Of a stretch of 64,000 bases of DNA, positions 1 through 9,665 are shown one piece after another; the stretch's first letter is position 1, and each line of letters starts with the position of its first letter. Below the pieces are notes generated by a model. The model ran no database searches, was not told the origin of the DNA, and saw nothing but the letters and a program-made list of their open reading frames with translations. Source of the stretch: Primulina eburnea (Eukaryota > Streptophyta > Magnoliopsida > Lamiales > Gesneriaceae); contig NC_133108.1 in the NCBI RefSeq assembly GCF_022965805.1, positions 19,542,056-19,606,055 on the forward strand, written 5' to 3'. Both the position numbers and the translations under genes were made by a program.

Positions 1-424
1 AACTCTTGTGGTCCGTGAAAATCTCACACTTTTCGCCATTTAAGTAATGTCTCCAAATCTTCAGGGCGAAAACCACGGCTGCTAGCTCCAAATCATGCGT
101 AGGATAATTCTTCTCATAGTCTTTCAACTGGCGAGAAGCATAGGCAATAACATTACCTCGCTGCATCAGCACTGCACCAAGGCCTCTCTTCGACGCATCG
201 GTATAGACCACAAAATCCTCTGAACCACTAGGCAAAGAAAGAACAGGAGCTGACGTCAACCTGTCCTTCAACTCTTGAAATGCACTCTGGCAATCAATGG
301 ACCACTCGAACTTCACAGTCTTCCTTGTCAGATTGGACAATGGCAGGGCAATCTTGGAGAAATCTGAAATGAAACGATGATAGTAACCCGCCAAACCAAG
401 GAAACTGCATACCTCTGATACAGT
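1..424 (-). pseudogene. Ty3/gypsy pol fragment: RT end and RNase H (outer family-A element)
   Basis: Read on the minus strand, this stretch is open throughout. It encodes the RT-RNase H connection ([12 protein letters not shown]) and then RNase H, with the first catalytic Asp in VVYTDAS, the Glu in HDLELAA and the third acidic residue in FTDHKS at the window edge. RNase H degrades the RNA strand during reverse transcription. It is the continuation of the pol at 4364-6665. Removing the 430-4358 insertion and one copy of the AGTAG duplication restores the same frame across the join, so the frame was open when the insertion happened. Integrase and the 3' LTR lie beyond the window's left edge. 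Confidence 0.9.
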
Positions 425-429
425 AGTAG
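425..429. repeat. Target-site duplication AGTAG, left copy
   Basis: AGTAG directly precedes the TG of the LTR at 430 and recurs at 4359-4363 after the CA of the second LTR. A 5-bp duplication is usual for Ty3/gypsy integration. Confidence 0.9.
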
Positions 430-951
430 TGTAATAGCCGAGCCCGGTGTACGGTATGGTTTAAGATTTTGTATGATTATTGGCTATTTGGGTAAGTTTA
501 TGTATAGTTTGGATGTTAAGAGTTTCGAGTTATGATTTATAGTATGGTTGGTTATAGATGATGTGCAGTGTTATTGTAGCGGCGTTACGATTAAATTCAT
601 GATAAATGGTATATTGATCCAAATGCGGTGAGGCCAATTGGAGTGGTTAGATAAGACATAAGGCTATAACTTCCTTATTTTGAGTTTTGTTCAAATCATT
701 GTGGAAGGTAAGCCAAAAGTGTCCCGAAGAGTGTTGTGTGTTTCGACGTTCCTCCAGTGACACATGTTGGGAGATTTAGCATAACTTTTTACTCAGACCT
801 CCAAATGATCTGAAATTTTGAGGGAGTCAAGATAAGACATAGAGCTACAACGTTGTAGTTTACCACTTTTCCCAATTAGGAAGGGAAGAGGCGTTTCTGA
901 GGCAATCTTTGTAGAAGCTGTGCGCAGAGTAAGATTTGGTCCGAAGGTAGA

Positions 952-1061
952 GCGCACCCGCGGTCATGTAAGGACCGCACCCGCGGTCCCAGTGGTTCAA
1001 AAATTGATATTTGGTCGTAGGCTTGGCGCACCCGCGGTCCTTGTGTTGCCGCACCCGCGGT
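952..1061. promoter_or_regulatory. GC-dyad motif array in family-A LTR (4 copies)
   Basis: Four copies of a 13-14 bp motif, (A/G)SCGCACCCGCGGT, lie near 952, 974, 1025 and 1048 in otherwise AT-rich DNA. The motif is an imperfect dyad (ACCGC, loop ACCC, GCGGT). Position in the LTR suggests U3 or a promoter-proximal control region; the function is inference. Confidence 0.6.
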
Positions 1062-1256
1062 GGAGGTATGGGCGAGATATTTAGTGCTTTTTGGAGTGGT
1101 TGGCCATCACTTTACCTTTTTCTCTTCTCTTTCATTTCGAATTCTCTCCATTTCTTAGGGTTTTCCCTCATTTCTTTCATTTCCTATCTTCAATCCAAGC
1201 GTTTATTTTGCGATTCGACTTGAGATCGACGTTCTCCTTGGTGCTAGGAAGCTTAG

Positions 1257-1399
1257 GTAAGCTTTTGGTGCGATTCTTTTAAGGTTTTGAGTTAAGAGTT
1301 GACTTGGGTTTGTTATTCTTGTGGATTTATGGATTTATTGTTATGGATTCTTGGATATAGAGTTGATGTTGGTGTTAATTTAATGGATTATTGTTGTAG
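1257..1399 (+). other. Putative intron in family-A LTR leader
   Basis: The donor TTAG|GTAAGC and the acceptor TTGTTGTAG|GTGGT enclose 143 T-rich bases. The same two signals, 140-143 bp apart, occur in every family-A LTR here that covers the site (3379-3519, 61356-61496 and, on the minus strand, 35366-35505). Splicing is predicted, not shown. Confidence 0.5.
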
Positions 1400-2241
1400 G
1401 TGGTGAACCAAGAGCTAAGTTTGAGGTGTTCTATTGGGTAGTAAGTGGAATATCATCCTTTTTGCTCACATGATATTATATGTATTGTGTTTTAAAGATT
1501 TTAAAGTGATATTCCCTTCTATTGATCCATTGTTATGTATTGATTTCATTGATTATCTATTGGAGGTATTGTATATCTCACTATTGTTAAAAGGGAATAC
1601 AAGAGAAAATATGAAATTGTGAAAGGACGGCCTTAAATGCTATTCAGAGTTCAAATGTTTTTATTGGATTGATTAATCATAGTCAGAGCATTGCATGCAA
1701 TTAGATGATCATCGACCATAGGCTTTTATCCCTCAGAGTTATCGGTTTATATCGATAGGGATATTAGCACCAGAGCAGAGATACTATTGATATCAATCCA
1801 ACCAGAGAAAAGAGAAATACCATCGTATTGCTATCTATTGCTATGTTATTGCTACAGTTATTGCTACAGTATTCATGTTTCAGAGTTGATGGTATTTATG
1901 ATTTCAAAGCTATGTTTTCAGAGTATATTGTCATTGCTATGTAAGAGTTCCACTTGCTGAGATTTATTCTCATTCCAGTTATTTCATGTGATCCAGATCA
2001 GAGTGGCGGCCCGGGACGTTGACTGTGGATTGGGGTCATATGCATACACCGTTGGAAGGAAGATTTTGGCCATGATCATAGCAAGGACGTTTTGTATTTT
2101 GCTTTATCCATTGAATGATCATGTATTGTTATTTTGTAAGATGTTGAAAGAAAATGTATTTTGAAACTCCTTCCATATTTTAAAGAAAATTATTTTTACT
2201 CCGCTGCGTATTTTATTTAAAGAGGTCAGGGGTGTCACATT

Positions 2242-2253
2242 TGGTATCAGAGC
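2242..2253 (+). other. Primer-binding site (initiator Met-tRNA)
   Basis: TGGTATCAGAGC, two bases after the LTR end, is complementary to the 3' end of plant initiator tRNA-Met. Confidence 0.9.
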
Positions 2254-2374
2254 GGTGTTCTTCGGACCAACGCATATGACTTCGTCTACTTTCAACTGTC
2301 CGGGTATGTTTTCTTTGCATCTATCCATTGTTATCTATTGATATTTCTTTTGGGAGCACATTGTAGAGTAGAGG

Positions 2375-2511
2375 ATGCCACCTAAGAGGAAAGCTGTAGA
2401 GGTTGTGATGGGTTTTTGGCTTCTATGGTTGATGTGGATAGCATGGTTAAGTTGAATATTGATGATATTGATGAGATGAGAGAGAGATATCCTGAGTTGT
2501 TCGTGCAGTGA
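2375..2511 (+). pseudogene. Residual gag-pol scraps of the deletion derivative
   Basis: Begins with the family-A gag start (MPPKRKAVE), then jumps to the protease-RT linker (a match to [20 protein letters not shown] of the outer element), then to the extreme pol C-terminus (RYPELF..., TGA at 2509-2511). The pieces are not all in one frame. Two internal deletions therefore removed most of gag and almost all of pol. No functional product is expected. Confidence 0.85.
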
Positions 2512-2538
2512 CGTCAATTTCGGGGACGAAATTCATCT

Positions 2539-2551
2539 AAGGAGGGGAGAT
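2539..2551 (+). other. Polypurine tract
   Basis: AAGGAGGGGAGAT immediately before the 3' LTR is the expected plus-strand primer. The preceding GGGGACGAAAT block is typical of the end of plant gypsy interiors. Confidence 0.85.
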
Positions 2552-3073
2552 TGTAATAGCCGAGCCCGGTGTACGGTATGGTTTAAGATTTTGTATGATT
2601 ATTGGCTATTTGGGTAAGTTTATGTATAGTTTGGATGTTAAGAGTTTCGAGTTATGATTTATAGTATGGTTGGTTATAGATGATGTGCAGTGTTATTGTA
2701 GCGGCGTTACGATTAAATTCATGATAAATGGTATATTGATCCAAATGCGGTGAGGCCAATTGGAGTGGTTAGATAAGACATAAGGCTATAACTTCCTTAT
2801 TTTGAGTTTTGTTCAAATCATTGTGGAAGGTAAGCCAAAAGTGTCCCGAAGAGTGTTGTGTGTTTCGACGTTCCTCCAGTGACACATGTTGGGAGATTTA
2901 GCATAACTTTTTACTCAGACCTCCAAATGATTCGAAATTTTGAGGGAGTCAAGATAAGACATAGAGCTACAACTTTGTAGTTTACCACTTGTTCCAATTC
3001 GGACGGGAAGAGGCCTTTTTGAGTCGATCTTTGTAGAAGCTGTGCGCAGAGTAAGATTTGGTCCGAAGGTAGA

Positions 3074-3183
3074 GCGCACCCGCGGTCATGTAAGGACCGC
3101 ACCCGCGGTCCCAGTGGTTCAGAAATTGATATTTGGTCGTAGGCTTGGCGCACCCGCGGTCCTTGTGTTGCCGCACCCGCGGT
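3074..3183. promoter_or_regulatory. GC-dyad motif array (4 copies), 3' LTR
   Basis: Same four ACCCGCGGT-type motifs and spacing as 952-1061. Confidence 0.55.
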
Positions 3184-3378
3184 GGAGGTATGGGCGAGAT
3201 ATTTAGTGCTTTTTGGAGTGGTTGGCCATCACTTTACCTTTTTCTCTTCTCTTTCATTTCGAATTCTCTCCATTTCTTAGGGTTTTCCCTCATTTCTTTC
3301 ATTTTCTATCTTCAATCCAAGCGTTTAGTTTGCGATTCGACTTGAGATCGACGTTCTCCTTGGTGCTAGGAAGCTTAG

Positions 3379-3519
3379 GTAAGCTTTTGGTGCGATTCTT
3401 TTAAGGTTTTGAGTTAAGAGTTGACTTGGGTTTGTTATTCTTGTGGATTTATGGATTTATTGTTATGGATTCTTGGATATAGAGTTGATGTTGGTGTTAT
3501 TTATGGATTATTGTTGTAG
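3379..3519 (+). other. Putative intron in family-A LTR, second copy
   Basis: TTAG|GTAAGC to TTGTTGTAG|GTGG, 141 bp, matching the first copy at both ends despite indels between them. Confidence 0.45.
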
Positions 3520-4358
3520 GTGGTGAACCAAGAGCTAAGTTTGAGGTGTTCTATTGGGTAGTAAGTGGAATTTCATCCTTTTTGCTCACATGATATTATA
3601 TGTATTGTGTTTTAAAGATTTTAAAGTGATATTCCCTTCCATTGATCCATTGTTATGTATTGATTTCATTGATTATCTATTGGAGGTATTGTATACCTCA
3701 CTATTGTTAAAAGGGAATACAAGAGAAAATATGAGATTGTGAAAGGACGGCCTTAAATGCTATTCAGAGTTCAAATGTTTTTATTGGATTGATTAATCAT
3801 AGTCAGAGCATTGCATGCAATTAGATGATCATCGATCATAGGCTTTTATCCCTCAGAGTTATCGGTTTATATCGATAGGGATATTAGCACCAGAGCAGAG
3901 ATACTATTGATATCAATCCAACCAGAGAAAAGAGAAATACCATCGTATTGCTATCTATTGCTATGTTATTGCTACAGTTATTGCTATAGTATTCATGTTT
4001 CAGAGTTGATGGTATTTATGATTTCAAAGCTATGTTTTCAGAGTATATTGTCATTGCTATGTAAGAGTTCCACTTCCTGAGATTTATTCTCATTCCAGTT
4101 ATTTCATGTGATGCAGATCAGAGTGGCGGCCCGGGACGTTGACTGTGGATTGGGGTCATATGCATACACCGTTGGAAGGAAGATTTTGGCCATGATCATA
4201 GCAAGGAAGTTTTGTATTTTGCTTTATCCATTGAATGATCATGTATTGTTATTTTGTAAGATGTTGAAAGAAAATGTATTTTGAAACTCCTTCCATATTT
4301 TAAAGAAAATTATTTTATTCCGCTGCGTATTTTATTTAAAGAGGTCAGGGGTGTCACA

Positions 4359-4363
4359 AGTAG
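4359..4363. repeat. Target-site duplication AGTAG, right copy
   Basis: Pairs with 425-429. Confidence 0.9.
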
Positions 4364-6665
4364 GAATAGGCCAATTCTGAATCGCCTCTATCTTCAATGG
4401 ATCAACTGAAATGCCATCCTTCGAAACGACATGGCCTAGGAAAGAAATTTGATCCAGCCAAAACTCACACTTCTTCAACTTGGCGAACAACCTCTTCTCC
4501 CTCAACAACTGAAGAACAACTCTGAGATGCTCTGAATGAAGCTCTCTGGTCTTGGAATAGATCAAGATGTCATCGATAAAGACAATGACGAAGCTATCCA
4601 GATAAGGCTTGAATACACGGTTCATCAAATCCATGAAGACTGAAGGGGCATTGGTCAAACCAAAAGACATAACCAAAAACTCATAATGACCGTACCTGTT
4701 CCGGAACGCTGTCTTAGGGATATCAGACTCCCTAACCTTCAACTGATAGTAGCCAGACCGAAGATCAATCTTCGAGAATACAGTAGCACCATGGAGCTGA
4801 TCGAACAAATCATCTATCCGTGGCAACGGATACTTATTCTTGACAGTCACTTTGTTAAGCTCCCTGTAGTCGATACACAGTCGCAAAGAACCATCCTTCT
4901 TCTTGACAAACAGAACCGGAGCTCCCCAAGGCGAAGAACTCAGACGAATAAAACCCTTGTCTAATAGATCCTGCAACTGCGACTTCAACTCATTCATCTC
5001 GGTAGGGGCCATCCTGTACGGAGCCTTAGAAATAGGAACCGTACCTGGAGCTAAATCGATCGAAAACTCAACATCTCTATCCGGCGGCAAACCCGGAACA
5101 TCATCCTCAAACACATCAGCAAACTCCCTCACAACATCAATATCATCTATATTCAACTTAATCAGTCTATCCACATCCACAATAGAAGCCAGAAACACAT
5201 CACAACCTCTACACATCAACTTCTCAGCCTCAAGACAAGAAATAAAAGGAAGGACCAGCGAAGTACCTGTGCTGGCGAGAACTCCTCCCTGGCCATCATC
5301 TGCAAAAGTCACCGTCTTAGCGACACAATCGATAACTGCACGGTAAGTCGAAAGCCAATCCATGCCAAGAATAACATCAAAGGCAACCATAGGGATAACA
5401 ATCAAATCAGCGAAGACAGCTCGCTTCTCAATACGAACAGGGCACGCAAACACAATCGATGTCGGGCACAACACGTCCCCCGAAGGCAAAACAACATTAA
5501 GGTGGAGGGGAAGAACAGAAGGAACTATACCCAAAGATCTCAAAAACAATTCAGACATAAAAGAATGAGTAGCACCAGTATTTAACAATGTCGTAGCTAC
5601 TCTGCCTGAAATCAAAATAGTACTAGAGATCAATGAAGAATCATGATTAATACCTTCCTTAGACATCGTAAAGATACGACCCTGCACCTTCCCTTGGCTA
5701 GCTCCTCGAGGACAATCTCTGGCAACGTGGCCTGCCGTGCCACAACGATAGCAAGAATGAGTGCCAAATCTGCACTCTCCTCGATGATGCTTACCACACT
5801 TTGGACACAGTGGCTTCTCGGGATCAACTGGAACTGGCGGCGGTCTAAGACTCGACTCCATCTTGCCCTTGCCCTTGAAACGATCCTTGCCCCTCTGATT
5901 CGAGCCCTGGCCTCTCTGAGCAACAGCTTGGTGTCTCTCTTGCCTCTCTCTAGTGATGTCCTTCTCATCCTGCTCGGCCAACAGTGCCTTGGACACAATC
6001 TCCTTGAAAGTCACAGCCTTGGACATGTTGATATCCCGTCGAATCTCCGCTCTAAGGCCTAGATTGAAATGAGCACCTTTATCCTTATCATTGGAAGCAA
6101 CATACGGAGCAAATAGGCAACCCTCCTCGAACTTCAGAATATACTCATCCACGTTCATGCTCCCCTGACGAAGCTCCAAGAACTCCGTAACCTTTCTCGC
6201 TCTAAGTGCGTCTGGAAAATACTTGTCATAGAACAAATCTGTAAACTCTGACCACTTCAGTGTCGAAACAGTCACACAAACCTTCGTCGCATTCCACCAA
6301 ATGCGGGCAGCCTTAACCAACATGAAAACTGCACAACTGATCCTGTCTTTGTCCTCGTACTGGAGATGATCTAAGATATCTTCAAGCGCCTTGACCCACT
6401 CAACAGCCACTAACGGATCAATGCTACCTGCGAATTCCGGTGGATCCATCCTCTTGAAAGCAGAAAAGACGGCATCAGTGCCAACTGCCTGAGCTACTGG
6501 AACTCTACCTTGGCCTCTACCCTGTCCTGTTCCTTGCAATCGAAGCAGCTGCTGAATCTGCTCACTATGAACTTTAGCCTGCTCCTTAAGCAACTTGCCG
6601 AACTCATCGACAACTCTAGAGGAAGAACTATCCTCATCCTCTACGACTTTCCTCTTAGGTGGCAT
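4364..6665 (-). pseudogene. Family-A gypsy gag-protease-RT polyprotein (interrupted)
   Basis: One open frame from ATG at 6665. Gag occupies about residues 1-290; the zinc knuckle [14 protein letters not shown] is at 305-318 and binds element RNA. The protease motif at about 362 reads LNTGATHS: the catalytic Asp (LDTGATHS in relatives) is Asn, AAT instead of GAT. RT follows with the intact active site FIDDILIYS at about 696. The frame then meets the insertion at 4363 and stops inside the foreign LTR. The start is supported by the conserved MPPKRK opening, also seen at 59843 and 2375, and by the leader with its primer site just upstream. Apart from the protease substitution and the insertion the frame is clean, so inactivation looks fairly recent. 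The chromovirus Tekay/Del lineage is likely but unconfirmed. Confidence 0.9.
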
Positions 6666-6798
6666 ACTCTACAATGTGCTCACAAGACAACAATCAATAG
6701 ATAACAATGAATAGATGCAAAGAAAACATACCCGGACAGTTGAAAGTAGACGAAGTCATATGCATTGGTCCGAAGAACACCGCTCTGATACCACTAAA
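6666..6798 (-). other. Leader with Met-tRNA primer-binding site (6782-6793)
   Basis: On the minus strand, TGGTATCAGAGC lies a few bases inside the LTR end at 6799, followed by an untranslated leader of about 115 bp to the gag ATG. Confidence 0.85.
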
Positions 6799-7514
6799 TG
6801 TGACACCCTGACCCGTAACGATAAAAATACAACGGAATTTAAAATTTTCTTTCAAATGGAAGGAGTTTCAAAATACATTTCATAAAAATGTTTAAAAAAT
6901 AAATACATGATCATTCAAATGATATACAAAATACAAAATAATCATTTCTATGATCATGTCCCAAAATGATAACAAAATAATCATCCTTCCAATCTTCGTA
7001 TGCATATGACTCCCGGCCACAATCAATGTCCTGGTCCGTCGCTCTTAACTGCATCACAAGAAAATAACTGAAATGAGTATAAAAACCCAGCAAGTGGAAC
7101 TCTACATAGCAATGATACATAGTATACTCTGTAAAACATGACTTTGAAATCATAAATACCATCAACTCTGAAACATGAATACTGTAGCAATAACTGTAGC
7201 AATAAGATAGCAATAAGTTGGTATTTCTCTTTTCTCTGGTTGGATTGATATCAATAGTATCTCTGACTGTGGTACTCGTATCCCAAATCGATTATAAACC
7301 GATAACTCTGAGGGATATAAGCCTATGGGCGTTGATCAACTAATTGCATGCAATGCTCTGACTATGATTAAATCAATCCAATAAAACATTTGAATTCTGA
7401 ATAGCATTTAAACAATCACTTTGGAAACTATATCTTTTCTCTTGTATTCCCTTTTTAATAAATGAGACATACAATGCCTCCAATAGATAATCAATGAAAT
7501 CAATACATAACAAT
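6799..7514 (-). repeat. 5' LTR of outer element, R/U5-side segment
   Basis: Reverse complement ends GTGTCACA at 6799. The segment is cut at 7514 by the family-B insertion and continues at 35237. ACAAT at 7510-7514 is the left duplication copy; the right copy is 35232-35236. Confidence 0.9.
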
Positions 7515-7674
7515 TGTAATGCCCGAGAATTATAGAATTGTTAAGCCAAGATTATTAATCTTCATTAACGAGAGACTCGGAAGATATGAGAATGCATGAC
7601 ATGCAATGAGGGAAGAAAGATTTGAGAAACCAGGTGTGACATGATCAGGAAACTAGAATTTAGAAGTTTGCACG

Positions 7675-7880
7675 ACCGCACCCGCGGTGCGTGTGCAGAA
7701 AATGTAGTGCAAAGCCCGTAGCCACACCGCACCTGCGGTATTAGATGGAGCGCACCCGCGCTGTGACACCGCACCCGTGGTCTTGTAGGCAGCGCACCCG
7801 CGGTCAAGCTTCGGGAAATCTGGATAGAATCGACGAGACAGGACCGCACCCGCGGTGCATGTATGACCGCACCCGCGGTG
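7675..7880. promoter_or_regulatory. GC-dyad motif array (7 copies) upstream of TATA box
   Basis: Seven motifs of the ACCGCACCCGCGGT type, including AGCGC-ACCC-GCGCT near 7749, where both arms have changed and still pair. The array ends about 50 bp before a TATA box. Confidence 0.6.
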
Positions 7881-7928
7881 CGACGTGCAGAACCAAAAAT
7901 GATGCCACGTTTCTAGATTTGCATTCAG

Positions 7929-7936
7929 TATAAATA
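7929..7936 (+). promoter_or_regulatory. LTR TATA box
   Basis: TATAAATA lies between the dyad array and the conserved leader. The same order is seen in the other family-B LTRs. Confidence 0.6.
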
Positions 7937-8823
7937 TATGTGGATGACACGTTTTTCTTCAGAATTTTGGCAAGGAAACCGAGAGACTTGAGAGAATTTC
8001 CTTCCGCCTTTTTAAGTTGCGATTGTGGAAGATCCGTCTATCAGAATTCGAATCCGAAAGTAGTATCGTTCTCCTCATGCTACGAGCTATACAAGGACGT
8101 AAGTTTTGTTACGTTCTGAGATGTTTTGAAGATATGATGTTGCTAGAATTGCATGTGATTCAGATATGGTGTTTCTACTACCGTAAATATCGTATAATTG
8201 AAGTCAGATTAAAGAATAGACTATGTCTGTAATTGTTATGATTTTTGAAAGATAGTGACTGAGATTCTATATTAGAATTGTGTTAGTATTCAAAGTATGA
8301 TTGTATTGACACCTATTATGAGTTTCAGTATTATATTTGTGATGTTCAGATTGACGGGGTGATTCAGATTGTATTGTTATGCCGTCGAAACATCAGTTGA
8401 GTTAGGTTGATCAGATTCAGGTATGAGTTCGATTAGATTCTGATATTATTGATATGACTCAGATTGTATCTCTTCAGATATTGATCAGATTGTATACTGA
8501 TTTGAGTATTGATCAGAACAGATTGTGTATTGAGTTATTTACTGATACGTCGTATTCGATATTGTCATTTCAGATTGGATATGGACAGAGTTGAATACAG
8601 ATCATCATCTTCCTCAGACGGGGACGACAAAGGTATAATTCATGTGATATTCGGGAAGAAACAACTCAATTGAGATCACCATTTGAGTTGCCCAATAAAT
8701 CACATACTATGTTCTTGTTTATATATTTGTTTATAGAACTTGTATTCAAATCTTGCTATGCTTTGTTTACAGATCATGTTACATTGCATTAAGATGATTA
8801 TGCTTGTTTACAGATTGTGTATT

Positions 8824-9665
8824 TGTGGGGACCCGGACGCTAATCAAGTTCTTAATCATCATTGGGACTAGTTAATCAATAATAAACAGGGTCTAATTTT
8901 TTTTTAAAATGCGGAACGTAGTGACATACAACATAGATACATATCAGTATATAAAATACAAATCCTGTATTTAAACATTTATTCAAACTAGGGTTTAAAA
9001 CTAAAGTCAAGTGTTTAACCCTACATCTAGTCCAAGTCCGGTGCCACCACTCTAATCACGATCTAGCTCTTCATCTCCTCGACCCTGGATCTGTCCCACC
9101 TGTTGTCAAGTACACATACAGACAAGACAACAGCCGGATATACCGGTGAGAATATAATCCCCAGTATAAATCAATGAAACATGCAATCATATAAACAATA
9201 TAAAGCATGTAATCAGGTAACAGAATATGTAACAAATCTGAAACATAATCAATATCATGCTGTCGACAATACTCGTAGATCTACAATTCAGACTAGACTC
9301 AATCCTAGTCTAGGGATCCCGGTTTCCAGATGTGGTATTCCTATATCGAATTCCGTAAAGGATGGAACCATAATCTCAATTACTCGATATAACCAGTGCC
9401 CTGGTATTCCTATATCGAATTCCGTAATAGAAGAATTCCAATACCCTTTACTCGATATAACCAAATATGGTGTTCCTATATCGAATTCCGTAATAGATTC
9501 CATTACTCGATATAACCACACATCCAGTATCCTGACCTAACTGTCACGGACTGTAGCTCTATCGCTAATATCCTATCTTGAGACATAGTGCAATGTGCCG
9601 TGGCGATACTACCACTATCAGGCACTTCTGTCACAAGATAACTTGTCTAATACCTGTCATCTAAA
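8824..9665 (-). repeat. 3' LTR of family-B gypsy, segment with the LTR end
   Basis: Plus strand reads TGTGGGGACCCGGAC, the complement of the family-B LTR end. Matches 26438 onward. It is cut by the copia at 9666, with CTAAA at 9661-9665 duplicated at 20478-20482. Confidence 0.92.
9334..9522. repeat. Three 66-69 bp tandem repeats in LTR
   Basis: Units begin near 9334, 9403 and 9469. Each opens with CCTATATCGAATTCCGTAA and closes with ACTCGATATAACCA, so TATATCGA and TCGATATA form inverted ends within each unit. Confidence 0.8.

Larger units (their letters stand above)
430..2239 (+). repeat. 5' LTR, family A
   Basis: Starts TGTAATAGCCGAGCCC, ends GTGTCACA, followed by the primer site. It matches 2552-4358 almost base for base. 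It contains the GC-dyad array (952-1061) and a putative leader intron (1257-1399). Confidence 0.95.
430..4358 (+). mobile_element. Family-A gypsy deletion derivative (two LTRs, 312-bp interior)
   Basis: This is a complete insertion with two LTRs of 1810 and 1807 bp, a Met-tRNA primer site, a polypurine tract and a perfect AGTAG duplication. Its interior is only about 312 bp. The element kept every cis-signal needed for reverse transcription and lost nearly all coding sequence, so it must have moved using proteins from an intact relative, or been deleted by recombination after insertion. It lies opposite in strand to the family-A pol that it interrupts. The two LTRs differ at scattered sites, for example near 885-905 versus 3000-3025. 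Confidence 0.95.
2552..4358 (+). repeat. 3' LTR, family A
   Basis: Near-identical to 430-2239 with the same ends. It is bounded by the polypurine tract on the left and AGTAG on the right. Confidence 0.95.
7515..8823 (+). repeat. 5' LTR of gag-only element, first segment
   Basis: Starts TGTAATGCCCGAGAATTA and matches 33105 onward. It is interrupted at 8823 by the minus-strand gypsy, with GTATT at 8819-8823 duplicated at 28376-28380. Contains the dyad array, TATA box and intron-like signals (donor GGAC|GTAAGT at 8099, TTTCAG ending 8573, donor AAAG|GTATAA at 8633). Confidence 0.92.

Noticed and set aside
1011..1223. 70-residue frame (also at 3133-3345) as an LTR-encoded protein
   Set aside because: Starts in the dyad array, runs through T-rich leader and is not kept as a frame in the family-A LTR at 60720.
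2242..2253. Fragments of tRNA-Met genes
   Set aside because: Only 12 bases match, always just inside an LTR end: primer-binding sites.
9181..9540. 119-residue frame, also at 26797-27156, as a conserved gene
   Set aside because: The two copies are simply the two LTRs of one element; the frame crosses the triplet repeats and has no relatives here.
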